Source of the DNA: Planctomycetota bacterium
Lineage (GTDB): Bacteria > Planctomycetota > Phycisphaerae > UBA1845 > UTPLA1
Assembly: GCA_003576905.1 (NCBI GenBank)
Contig: QEVG01000019.1
Coordinates: 1 to 64,000 of the forward strand
DNA: 64,000 bases
Direction: 5' to 3'
Part shown: piece by piece, positions 31,201-39,155 of the stretch
Position numbering within the stretch: the stretch's first letter is position 1
How the letters are laid out: every line of letters starts with the position of its first letter
Notes under the pieces: generated by a model
Seen by the model: only the letters and a program-made list of their open reading frames with translations
Databases searched by the model: none
What the model was told of the DNA's origin: nothing
Program-made: the position numbers and the translations under genes

Positions 31201-34033
31201 GGATCGACGTGTTCGGGCAGGTGTCGCAGACGTTGCCGATGTGGTCCCCGTCGGTGTCGAGCTGATCGGCGTTGTGAATTGCAGGGCAGTTGTCGCAGGC
31301 ATCTCCGACTCCATCTCCATCCGAATCGAAATCGGACACGCCACAGCCGCAGCTTCCTGGCTGTATCTTATTGGGATCATCCGGGCAGCCGTCGCAGGCA
31401 TCGCCGACGTTGTCGCCGTCCGCGTCAACCTGGCCAGGATTGTCAATGAGCGGGCAGGTGTCGCAGGCGTCGCCGAAGCCGTCGCCGTCCGTGTCGAGTT
31501 GACCGGGGTTGCTGATCGCCGGGCAGTTGTCACATGTATCCGACGCGCCGTCACCATCGCCGTCGGCCGCACAGGGTGTCCCCACTCCGAGCCATGTACC
31601 CCCTTCGTTCGCGCACGCAATCTCCGACAGGTTGGAACACCATGGCACGACCGGCAGGCAGCATCCGCCAGAGGGCAGTCGAATGGCGAGGCCGTGATAC
31701 TCCCCGGCTGCAATGCTCGCGAAACGTTCATTCGGCGCCGGCACGTTTGTCTCACCATAGCTGGCGAAGCCCCATGTGACGATCGAACTGTCGGCCTTTA
31801 GGCCCATGCTGTACGACTCGCCGCCGTCCACCGCGACGAAGCCGCTATTCGGCGCCGGCACGTCCGTCTGTCCGGTCACATTGTAGCCCCAGCCGACCAC
31901 CGATCCGTCGGACTTGATGCCGAGTGCGTGGAATCGGCCCAGCGCAATCCTCGCGAACTGAGCATTCGGTGCCGGCACATCCAGCGAGCCGTTCGATTCA
32001 TCGCCCCAGATTTCGATCTGGCCGTTGGAGCGCAGGGCCATGCTGATGTGGCCGCAGGCGTCAATGGCGACGAATCCGCTGTTCGGGACCGGCATGTCGG
32101 TCTGGCCGTACCCAGAGTCACCCCACGCGGCGATCGACCCATTTGCTCGAAGGGCGATGGTGTGCCCGCTACCTGCGGCGACTGCGACGAACCCGCTGTT
32201 CGGCGCGGACACGTCCAGGTTGCCGTAGATATTGCTGCCCCAGCCGACGAGCGTGCCATCGGACTTGAGGCCGAAGCTGAAGCGATTGCCGGCTGAGACC
32301 GCGACAAAGCCGCTGTTGGGGGCAGGGACATTGCACTGGCCCTCGATGTTGCGGCCCCATGCGGCGACCGATCCGTCCGCGCGAAGGCCCAGCGAATGAT
32401 CCGATCCGCCGCTGACGGCGACGAAGCCCGAATTCGGGGCCGGTACATTCAACTGACCGGATTGGTTTCGGCCCCACGCTACGACACTGCCGGTTACCAC
32501 CGTGCAGCCCGCGGAGGCACAGCTCACGCCGTCGCCGGCCCAATTTCCGCCGATGCCGGTACACACGTTCACGGTCGCCTGAATGCAAAAACCTGTCGGC
32601 AGGCAGCATGCTCCGCTCGGCAGTGCGCAGCCGTCTGCGTCAACCGGCGTCGCGGGTGGCGTGCCGGGGCAATCGTCGCAGGTGTCTCCAACACCGTCGC
32701 TATCCGAGTCATCGAGCGCTTCATAGAGCTGGCGTTCGAATGCGCCGATGTCGCAGCCGCTTGCTGTGTCGTGATTGCCCTCAATGCCGCGCGGCAGACC
32801 GCGCTGGTCCATCCAGGAATTGCACGCCGCCAGCGGGATTGCATCGATGGCGGGGCTGTCGCAACGAAGCGAGTGGGTCGCGGTCGGCCCGCCGTTGTTC
32901 GCGAGCGGCATGAGGTGCGCGTCGACGTTGATCATATCGGTGGCGCAGGCCGAGCTTGCCGGCGGCTGCATGCACTGCAACTGGTTGGGATTACCAATCC
33001 CGATGAGGTTGTATCCCCGGCTGTAAAAGATGCGCGTCGCGGATTGCGTGACGCCGGCGAGATCGGGCCCGGTGCCGGCCGAATTACTCGCGATGATGGT
33101 GTGCTTGAGTTCCGGGCCACCGCCGACGTCGTTGATGAAGCCGTAATAGCCGCCGCCTTCCGCGGCCAAGTTAAACGCGATGGTGCATGCCTCAACGATA
33201 GAAGCGCCGTAGGCTCGGCTGTTGTAAATGCCGCCGCCCTGCCCTGTGGGGGCGGAATTTCCGCTGATTGTGCACTGGCGCACCACGAACTCGGATCGGG
33301 CGATGAAGTGGATACCGCCGCCATTCCCGGTGGCGCTGTTTCCTGTGAAGGTTGAGTTCAGGATCGTACACTTCTGGTTCCCGAAGTCACCATGGTAAGC
33401 CAGAGCGCCGCCATGGAGTGATGCGTTGCCGATGAACGTGCACTGGTCGATGTTGACACCCATCGACGCGAAATGCGTCGCGCTCGCGAGCACGCCGCCG
33501 CCTGTTCCGCCAAGAGCCGTGTTGTATTCGACGACGCATCGATTCAGGTTCAGCGTGCCGCCCTGCATGTAGACGCCAGCGGCATTGCTGTTGTTGCTGA
33601 GTCTGCCGTTGCGAATCGTGAGGTCGTTGAGAGTCACCGTAATTGGGTTGGTGAAGGCGTCCATTCGGATGAGCATGATGCGAAAATCCGGAGGCGGCGA
33701 ACCGCCACGGGACATGGCCCGCTCAATGACCGAGCCGTTCCCGTTGATAACCAGGTTCGAGTAGATCCTCGGCAGTCCGCTGCCCTCGCCGTTGGCGTGC
33801 GGGGCGGTCAGTGTGTAGATGCCGTCGGCAGCGAGGTTAATCGTGTCATCCTGGCCATTCGTATTGGCGGTGTTGATGGCGGCAATCAGGCCGGCCACGT
33901 CGCCATCGGCGACATTGAACGTCGCCGCTTCCGCAGATACTTCGGAAATGACAAGCACAGCCGTCAGCACACATAGAGCCAATCGGCCGCGAACCACGCG
34001 CCCACTCCGACCTGATCTTGTTCGCTCAAACAT
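28208..34033 (-). CDS. 1941-residue secreted beta-helix/RCC1/TSP3/PA14-like/dockerin protein
   Basis: ATG 34033 follows GGGAG and starts a signal peptide (RLALCVLTAVLVISEVSAEA); the longer frame upstream is spurious. Residues ~36-470 are a right-handed beta-helix of the choice-of-anchor Q type (ending SPAIDA and CDIGAFERQ). Two blocks of RCC1-like repeats (~514-783, ~1324-1603) carry the unit VAWG-x5-GQLNVPAPNSGFVAV. Thrombospondin type 3 calcium repeats (DTDGDGFGDACDTCP-like) flank them. Two PA14/GLEYA-like domains (~943-1136, ~1681-1864) are close copies of each other. A dockerin pair ends the protein. It is probably a calcium-stiffened surface or secreted adhesin; no enzymatic site was found. 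It is transcribed away from sigma/kinase pair 2. Confidence 0.85.
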   Translation of the reverse strand: MFERTRSGRSGRVVRGRLALCVLTAVLVISEVSAEAATFNVADGDVAGLIAAINTANTNGQDDTINLAADGIYTLTAPHANGEGSGLPRIYSNLVINGNGSVIERAMSRGGSPPPDFRIMLIRMDAFTNPITVTLNDLTIRNGRLSNNSNAAGVYMQGGTLNLNRCVVEYNTALGGTGGGVLASATHFASMGVNIDQCTFIGNASLHGGALAYHGDFGNQKCTILNSTFTGNSATGNGGGIHFIARSEFVVRQCTISGNSAPTGQGGGIYNSRAYGASIVEACTIAFNLAAEGGGYYGFINDVGGGPELKHTIIASNSAGTGPDLAGVTQSATRIFYSRGYNLIGIGNPNQLQCMQPPASSACATDMINVDAHLMPLANNGGPTATHSLRCDSPAIDAIPLAACNSWMDQRGLPRGIEGNHDTASGCDIGAFERQLYEALDDSDSDGVGDTCDDCPGTPPATPVDADGCALPSGACCLPTGFCIQATVNVCTGIGGNWAGDGVSCASAGCTVVTGSVVAWGRNQSGQLNVPAPNSGFVAVSGGSDHSLGLRADGSVAAWGRNIEGQCNVPAPNSGFVAVSAGNRFSFGLKSDGTLVGWGSNIYGNLDVSAPNSGFVAVAAGSGHTIALRANGSIAAWGDSGYGQTDMPVPNSGFVAIDACGHISMALRSNGQIEIWGDESNGSLDVPAPNAQFARIALGRFHALGIKSDGSVVGWGYNVTGQTDVPAPNSGFVAVDGGESYSMGLKADSSIVTWGFASYGETNVPAPNERFASIAAGEYHGLAIRLPSGGCCLPVVPWCSNLSEIACANEGGTWLGVGTPCAADGDGDGASDTCDNCPAISNPGQLDTDGDGFGDACDTCPLIDNPGQVDADGDNVGDACDGCPDDPNKIQPGSCGCGVSDFDSDGDGVGDACDNCPAIHNADQLDTDGDHIGNVCDTCPNTSIPYGWESSTHRRVGNAIINNLSLADDAINNGVMPGSGSVPVINYANPAGITGRYPGDFNPYGLSTGSEDDFTVRSRGYLRIREAGNYVFRNRTDDGSRLRLDLNRNGEFGTGETIILDDNLSAPHDWLSNSIALAPGEYLIEHVWFERGGGAMGECDISRDGGPFILFGDPTNAGSDAYTSYGVTVAMVPGLHDQTDTDGDGVGDVCDNCPMVQNVDQTDTDADGIGDACDNCLSVSNPDQSDSDDDGVGDACDQCPGTNAGATVNAAGCPVGACCLPESPWCDQLSEADCEGADGSWVGEAVPCGPDSDGDAIPDSCDQCPDTPPGTPIDSVGCPLALGACCLHLNYCVQLFEEPCVEFGGTWQGGGTKCGTTNCPPKFGGYVVGWGQNVQGQLNVPAPNADFVQIAGGSRFSLGLKVDGSIAAWGLNFSGELSVPSPNSDYVAIAAGQYHGIALKANGSIATWGLNDSGQLNVPGSNNNFVAVAAGGYHSIGLKADGSVVAWGAGTTNTGNFPHYGQSIVPVPNSGFVAIAAGHYHSLGLKADGSIVAWGQHSFGQLNVPAPNSGFTAVAAGGFHSLGLKSDGSISAWGLGNFGQLNVPAPNGDYVRIAGGFEFSLGLRDDGSVAAWGRNDTGQLNVPPLNDEVVAIAAGLFHGLVIMLPQGACCLPAAPGCTELTEPECVSAGGTWLGEGVPCGADVDGDGRTESCDNCNTVYNPDQLDTDGDTFGDACDLCPEIPFPAGWNASTHRRAGNATISNLADADDAMISGSILGSGTLPVVNHANPSANTGRYPGDTNPPGLGMGDEENFVVRSWGYLQIRVAGNYEFRNNTDDGSRLRVDLNGNNQFDVGETIILDDVLSAPHDAMSGPIYLAAGEYLIEHVWFERGGGAMGECDIRRDAGSYVLFGDPFGTGRQAFDEYGVSVTTAPEGACGVPGDMNCDGVFDMDDVPAMVLALIDPDGYAAAYPECDIMNGDMNGDSLVDGLDLLAWTQQLLAQ

Positions 34034-34222
34034 GTGTCCGCTCCCGAAAGTTCCGCGGCGACCCGCAGGGCCGCACGACTCATCCACGCTTCGGGCGGGC
34101 CGACGGACGGCCGCCCCATCACTGAGCGTGAAGCGGCCCTGGCGCGCTCCAGGAATGTGATCCCGTGACCGAAAGTTCAGACAATGAACGGGCGCGTTGC
34201 CCCGATAACCTATTGAGCTAAA

Positions 34223-34882
34223 ATGGATTACAGCAGAACATCGGTAAATCGCGCTCGGGTTAGAATGGTTATCAGCCGAAGAGGCCGGGCCGCAGGTGCA
34301 GGCGTGGACAGGAAGCTGGATTCCCGAAGTGTGACACGTATTCTCGCCGACTTTGGCTCCGGCGAGGCCGCCGCGCGCGAGCTGCTTCCCCTCGTCTATG
34401 ATGAACTGCGACGCCTTGCGGCGACGCACTTTGCCGCCGAAAACGCCGGGCACACCCTGCAACCGACGGCCTTGGTAAACGAGGCCTTCCTCCGCATGGT
34501 CGACAACGACGGCATCCGGGTGACCAATCGTTCCCACTTCTTCCGGCTTGCGTCGAAAGTCATGCGTCAGATTCTCGTCGATCACGCCCGCGGCAAGGAA
34601 GCGCTCAAGCGCGGCGGCGGCGCAGAGCGCATCACACTGGACGACTCCTTCCCCGGCCCGAAAGGCCCGGATGTGAACCTGCTCGATCTCGAAGCGGCGC
34701 TCGAGCGGCTGACGTCGTTCAGCCCGGGCAAGGCCCGGCTTGTGGAGTTGCGGTTCTTCGGTGGTCTGAGCATCGAGGAGGCGGCCGACGCGCTGAGCAT
34801 CTCTCGCACCCAGGCGGCGCGCGAGTGGCGCACGGCCCGCGCCTGGCTGGCGGATGAACTCGGCATGGGCGCCGACGCATGA
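34223..34882 (+). CDS. ECF-type RNA polymerase sigma factor (sigma/kinase pair 2)
   Basis: Same family as the sigma factors at 23576 and 58079: LLPLVYDELRRLAATHFA, LQPTALVNEAFLRMV, then region 4 LVELRFFGGLSIEEAADALS and WRTARAWLADEL. The true start is uncertain: ATG 34223, ATG 34265 or GTG 34304 are all in frame, and the first ~28 residues are not typical. The stop overlaps the ATG of the kinase gene by four bases (ATGA), which suggests translational coupling. The gene is divergent from the giant beta-helix gene, 189 bases away, so a shared control region between them is possible. Confidence 0.87.
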   Translation: MDYSRTSVNRARVRMVISRRGRAAGAGVDRKLDSRSVTRILADFGSGEAAARELLPLVYDELRRLAATHFAAENAGHTLQPTALVNEAFLRMVDNDGIRVTNRSHFFRLASKVMRQILVDHARGKEALKRGGGAERITLDDSFPGPKGPDVNLLDLEAALERLTSFSPGKARLVELRFFGGLSIEEAADALSISRTQAAREWRTARAWLADELGMGADA

Positions 34883-37626
34883 CGCCCGATCAATATGCGA
34901 GAGTGGAGGCCCTGTTCGAAGCCGCGCTTGCGCAGCCGGAGCAGGTCCGCGCCATGTGGCTGCGCGAGCAGTGCCCCGATGATCCCGAGGTCCTTCGCAA
35001 GGTCGACGGGATGCTGGCGCTGGATGCCAGCACGCTGGCAGCCCTCGAAGCCCCTGCGATGGGAGCGGGCTTTCACGTCGGCAACGCCGATGAGATCGAG
35101 CAGCGCATCCGCGAGGAATTTGCCGCCGCGGGACGCTATCAAGTCGAATCGCTGCTCGGGGAGGGCGGCTTCGGCACCGTCTATCGAGCTGCACAGGTCA
35201 GGCCCGTCCGCCGCCATGTCGCGCTGAAGGTCATCAAGCTCGGCATGGACACGCGCCGCATTCTTGCGCGCTTCGAGGCCGAGCGGCAGACCCTCGCGAT
35301 GATGAATCATCCGGGGATTGCGAAGTTCCTCGACGCCGGTACCACCGCTTCGGGCCGATCCTTCTTCGTCATGGAACTCGTCGATGGCCGTCCGATCACC
35401 AGCTACTGTGACGAACACCAGCTTGATACGCGCTTGCGGCTGGAGCTGTTCGCCAGGGTTTGCGAGGCCATCCGACATGCCCACCAGAAGGGCATCCTTC
35501 ATCGCGACATCAAGCCATCGAACGTGCTGGTCACCATTCAGGATGGAAAGCCCAGTCCCGTGGTGATCGATTTCGGGATTGCCCGCGCGCTGGATGACGA
35601 CTCCGGAGCGATGTCGCTGGTGACCGAGCACGGCCAGATCATCGGGACGCCGGAGTACATGAGCCCGGAGCAGGCCGAGGGCAGCCGCGACATCGACACG
35701 CGGACGGACGTCTACTCGCTCGGCGTGCTGTTGTACGAGCTGTTGACCGGATCGACACCGTTCGAGCGGTCGTCGCACGCCGGCGCGTCGCTGCTTGAGT
35801 GGCAGCGATTGATCCGGGAACTGGAGCCGCCGACGCCCTCCACGCGGGTGCGCAAGTCCGGCGAGCGCGGCGCGATGGCGGCGAAAGGCCGCGCCTCCGA
35901 CCAGGCGGCGCTGTCGAGACTGCTGCAGGGCGATCTGGACTGGATCGTCATGAAGGCGATCGAGAAGGACCGCTCGCTACGATACGAGTCGGTTGATGCG
36001 ATGGCGGCCGATCTGAACCGTTACTTGAACGATGAGCCGGTCCTTGCGCGGCCGCAGTCGGCGGCCTATCGCTTCAGGAAATTCGCCCGGCGCAACCGGG
36101 CGGCGCTTGGGGCGGCACTCGGCATGCTCCTCCTGCTCGTCGGCGGGGTTGTCGGCACGAGCGTCGGCATGGTAAGGGCACTGGCCGCGCGGGATCGGGA
36201 AGCCTCGGAGCGCCGGCGTGCGGACGAGAAGGCCGCCATCGCCACGGCCGTGACGAATTTTCTCAACGAGGATCTCCTCTCCGCGCTACGGCCGGATGAG
36301 CAGGGCAAGGATGTGACCATGCGGCAGGTGCTGGACGAGGCCACCCGCCGACTGGAGGGCCGATTTCCGAATCAGCCGGAGGTCGAGGCATCGGTGCGCG
36401 TGACGATCGGGGGGTCGTTCATGCATCTGGGCGAGCTCGACGCTGCAGAGAGGCAGTTCACCCGGGCGCTTGAGCTGCGCAAAAACGCGCTGGGCGAAAC
36501 GCACGCCGACGCCCTGGAGGCGGTGCATTATCTTGCCAAGGTCCATAGCCTTCAGGGGCGCTATGCCGAGTCGGAGGCCGCCTTGCGGGCACTGCTGGAG
36601 CACGACCGGCAGCTGAACGGGCCCGAGAGTCCGAACGGCCCGAACATCATGGGCGAGTTGGCGAATGTGCTGCGGCGACAGGGGCGGCTGGCGGAATCGG
36701 AGCAGGTCTTTCGCCAGCTGCTGGACATTCGTCGGCGCGTGTCCGGCGAGGAACACGAGGAGACACTCCTTACCTACACGAATCTCGCGGCGCTGTTGCG
36801 CACGACGGGCCAGCTCGATGAAGCCGCGTCCATGATCGAGCGCACGCTGGAGCTGCAACGCAAGAAGCTCGGCCCGCAGCACACGCATACTCTATTCACG
36901 CTGGGCAGCCTCGCGGTCCTGCACATGCAGCGCGGGCACCTCGAAGCATCCGAGGCGCTGTTCGCCGAGCTGCTGCCCATGATGAGACAGCAACTCGGCG
37001 AGGAGCACCCCTACACCCTCTTTGCCACCGGAGATATGGCCCTGCTCTATGTGCGGCAGGAGCGTCTCTCCGATGCCGAACAGCTCTACACATCGGCACT
37101 GGATGGCCTCACGCGCGTGCTGGGCACGGAGCATCCTGAGACTCTGATCACGATGGAGCACCTGGGGGAGGTCTATCTCGCGCAGGGGCGCCTGGACGAA
37201 GCGCGATCGCTTCTGTCGCGCGTCGTACATGCCAGCCGGCGCATTCACGGGCATGATCATCCATATACGGCGGCGTCTGCCCTCAAGCTGGCCAAGGCCC
37301 TGCAACAAGCCGCGTGCATCGAGGATGCGGAAATCGTCCTGTCAGACCTTGTCGACGGCGCCCGGCGGACCCACAATGCCCGTCTGATGGAATTCATCGA
37401 AGCGCATGGACGCGTCCTGACAGGCATGGGCCGCTACGAGGCGGCCGAAGTCGCGCTGCTGCAACTCGCCGATGCCCGGTCACGATCAACCGCCCCTGGC
37501 GCGGCAGACCGCTGGCGCGCGGCGTGCGCTGCCTTGGTTGATCTCTACGAATCGTGGGACAGGGCCGATGAGGCCGGGATGTGGACTGCGATGCAGGCTG
37601 CGCAAGACGAGGCGCCGGGCCATTGA
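34879..37626 (+). CDS. Membrane Ser/Thr protein kinase with TPR repeats (pair 2)
   Basis: The start ATG 34879 overlaps the sigma-factor stop. Kinase motifs are complete: GEGGFG (~94), ALKVIK, HRDIKPSN (~208), DFG (~231) and GTPEYMSPEQ. A transmembrane helix lies at ~408-432 (GAALGMLLLLVGGVVGTSVG). After a coiled stretch, TPR repeats of the kinesin-light-chain type (TPR_10/12) fill ~507-825, with units such as GDMALLYVRQERLSDAEQLY and LGEVYLAQGRLDEARSLL. The sigma factor and kinase are made from one message, which supports a direct regulatory link. The TPR part would be on the far side of the membrane if topology follows the usual single-span form. Confidence 0.9.
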   Translation: MTPDQYARVEALFEAALAQPEQVRAMWLREQCPDDPEVLRKVDGMLALDASTLAALEAPAMGAGFHVGNADEIEQRIREEFAAAGRYQVESLLGEGGFGTVYRAAQVRPVRRHVALKVIKLGMDTRRILARFEAERQTLAMMNHPGIAKFLDAGTTASGRSFFVMELVDGRPITSYCDEHQLDTRLRLELFARVCEAIRHAHQKGILHRDIKPSNVLVTIQDGKPSPVVIDFGIARALDDDSGAMSLVTEHGQIIGTPEYMSPEQAEGSRDIDTRTDVYSLGVLLYELLTGSTPFERSSHAGASLLEWQRLIRELEPPTPSTRVRKSGERGAMAAKGRASDQAALSRLLQGDLDWIVMKAIEKDRSLRYESVDAMAADLNRYLNDEPVLARPQSAAYRFRKFARRNRAALGAALGMLLLLVGGVVGTSVGMVRALAARDREASERRRADEKAAIATAVTNFLNEDLLSALRPDEQGKDVTMRQVLDEATRRLEGRFPNQPEVEASVRVTIGGSFMHLGELDAAERQFTRALELRKNALGETHADALEAVHYLAKVHSLQGRYAESEAALRALLEHDRQLNGPESPNGPNIMGELANVLRRQGRLAESEQVFRQLLDIRRRVSGEEHEETLLTYTNLAALLRTTGQLDEAASMIERTLELQRKKLGPQHTHTLFTLGSLAVLHMQRGHLEASEALFAELLPMMRQQLGEEHPYTLFATGDMALLYVRQERLSDAEQLYTSALDGLTRVLGTEHPETLITMEHLGEVYLAQGRLDEARSLLSRVVHASRRIHGHDHPYTAASALKLAKALQQAACIEDAEIVLSDLVDGARRTHNARLMEFIEAHGRVLTGMGRYEAAEVALLQLADARSRSTAPGAADRWRAACAALVDLYESWDRADEAGMWTAMQAAQDEAPGH

Positions 37627-38336
37627 CGCGACACTTCGAGGGTCCGGATAAGCAAACCTGAATGGGGGCACGCACAAATTATTTTTATCCTGAAAAACGG
37701 CGTTCCTTGCGCAGGAAGGCTGAATGAAACCTGAACAACCTGAATGCGTTCAGGTTTGGGGCGGGGCGGGGCGCGAACGGTGAGTTGCGGGTTTCGAGAG
37801 AGAAGCATCGGGGCGTCCTCCGGGCGTGGAAAGGACGGGGCGAGCGGCGCGGGGGCATCCGCGCGATCGCCGGCCCGCTCTCGCGGGTTATTTCCTTCCT
37901 CCTTGCTCTACGTGCGCGCGGGTGCGGAACGCCGAAACGTCGGAACGGGGAAACGTCCGCGCACCGGGTGGCATGGACTGCCAGTGCGGGAGAGGCACGA
38001 AGGGGAAGAAGGGAAAAGGGAAGAGGGAACAGAAGAGCACTCTAGCGCGGGAGGGAGTGAGGGATCAACGGGGGGGCAGGTGGGCGCCTCGGGGAGGCCC
38101 GCTGCGGCGGATGCCGATTCGGTTGTACGCGGGACTGCTGATCTTGATACGATAGATTGCGGGAAAGGTCCTGCGGGCCGGGCTCGGGCTGGTGAGGCAG
38201 GCAGAGTGCCGGGCCTGGTTGAGCGTCCAGCGGTGCCGAATGCGCCGGCGGTGGCCGACGCTGTTGCACGAGGGGCCGGTGGATTGCGGCGACGCATCAG
38301 CGTGCAAGATGTGTGGAGAGCAAGACGGAAAAGTAG
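37627..38336. other. Intergenic region without a recognised gene
   Basis: This is a G-rich stretch. The open frames (for example 37744-38346) have low-complexity translations with no family resemblance. It contains the inverted repeat at 37727-37757 and runs into the IS4 remnant. Confidence 0.5.
37727..37757. terminator. Perfect 10-bp inverted repeat downstream of kinase 2
   Basis: Arms AAACCTGAAC (37727-37736) and GTTCAGGTTT (37748-37757) flank an 11-base loop, about 100 bases after the kinase stop. No T-run follows, so it may be a non-canonical terminator or a protein-binding site. Confidence 0.35.
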
Positions 38337-38340
38337 AATG

Positions 38341-38996
38341 TCCTGAATGCCACCCGAATGCCACTGCTGCGACCAGCTCGTGGAATGGCCCAGGCCTGCG
38401 CAGCGTCCGACGTGGATGTCGGAGGAAGATCATGCGGCTTTGCCGGAGTCGATCACGCTTCGCGAATTGAAATACAAAGTAGGCCCGCGCGGCTTTCGCG
38501 TCCGCGAGGTCACGCTGGTGACGACCCTGCTGGATACCGAAACCTATCCGGCCTCGGACCTGGCGGACCTGTACCGGGCGCGCTGGGAGGTCGAGACCAA
38601 CCTGCGTCACCTGAAGATCACGTTGGGCATGGACCTTCTGCACTGCAAGTCGGTCGAAGGCGTCCTGAAGGAGATGTGGATGTTCGCGCTGGTGTACAAC
38701 CTGGTGCGCCTCGTCATGCTCGAAGCGGCACGATGCCGAGGCGTCGAACCCAATCGCGTCAGCTTCATCGACGCGGCCCGCTGGCTGGTCCGCGCGGTGA
38801 TCGATCCGGACGCCGAATATGCCGTCAGCCTGACATCCCTCATCGTCAACCCGTCCCGCGAAAGCCGCATCGAACCCCGCGTCATCAAGCGCCGAATGAA
38901 AGAGTTCCCCCTGATGAAGAAACCACGCGACCAACTACGGCAAGACCTGTTGAGAGGCAAACTTGTGGCTTAACGTAATGGCATTCTAGAATGTCT
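38341..38996 (+). mobile_element. IS4-family insertion sequence remnant with C-terminal transposase fragment
   Basis: The frame 38347-38973 encodes the C-terminal third of an IS4-type DDE transposase. The family signature Y-x2-R-x3-E-x6-K is intact in YRARWEVETNLRHLK, followed by LGMDLLHCKSVEGVLKEMW. The N-terminal part with the two catalytic aspartates is missing, so the element cannot move by itself. The short sequence GAATGCCA occurs near 38344 and, inverted, around 38980-38993, which may mark the terminal repeats of an internally deleted copy. Other rearranged sequence lies just downstream (dispersed repeat copy 2). Confidence 0.7.
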
Positions 38997-39029
38997 CCTT
39001 TGCCTTTCCCCGGGATTTCATCCACGGGG

Positions 39030-39147
39030 GTCGAGGCGACCAGGCGGAACCCTCGACTGGCATCTTCCACTCACCCTCACCCAACCGTGGCACGCATGCC
39101 CAGGAGCGGTATCCTGAGGCCGCGACGGATCGCGGGGTGCAAACATC
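39030..39147 (+). repeat. Structured dispersed repeat, copy 2
   Basis: Same element as 19857-19974, reversed. Hairpin arms are GTCGAGG (39030-39036) / CCTCGAC (39051-39057) and ATGCC (39096-39100) / GGTAT (39108-39112). The C-to-T change in the last arm keeps pairing through a G-U wobble. It ends about 9 bases from the stop of the VDE-like gene and starts about 35 bases after the IS4 remnant. Confidence 0.7.
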
Positions 39148-39155
39148 ACCGCCGA

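Noticed and set aside
37744-38346. 200-codon frame upstream of the IS4 remnant
   Set aside because: G-, R- and A-rich translation, no ribosome site and no recognisable pattern.
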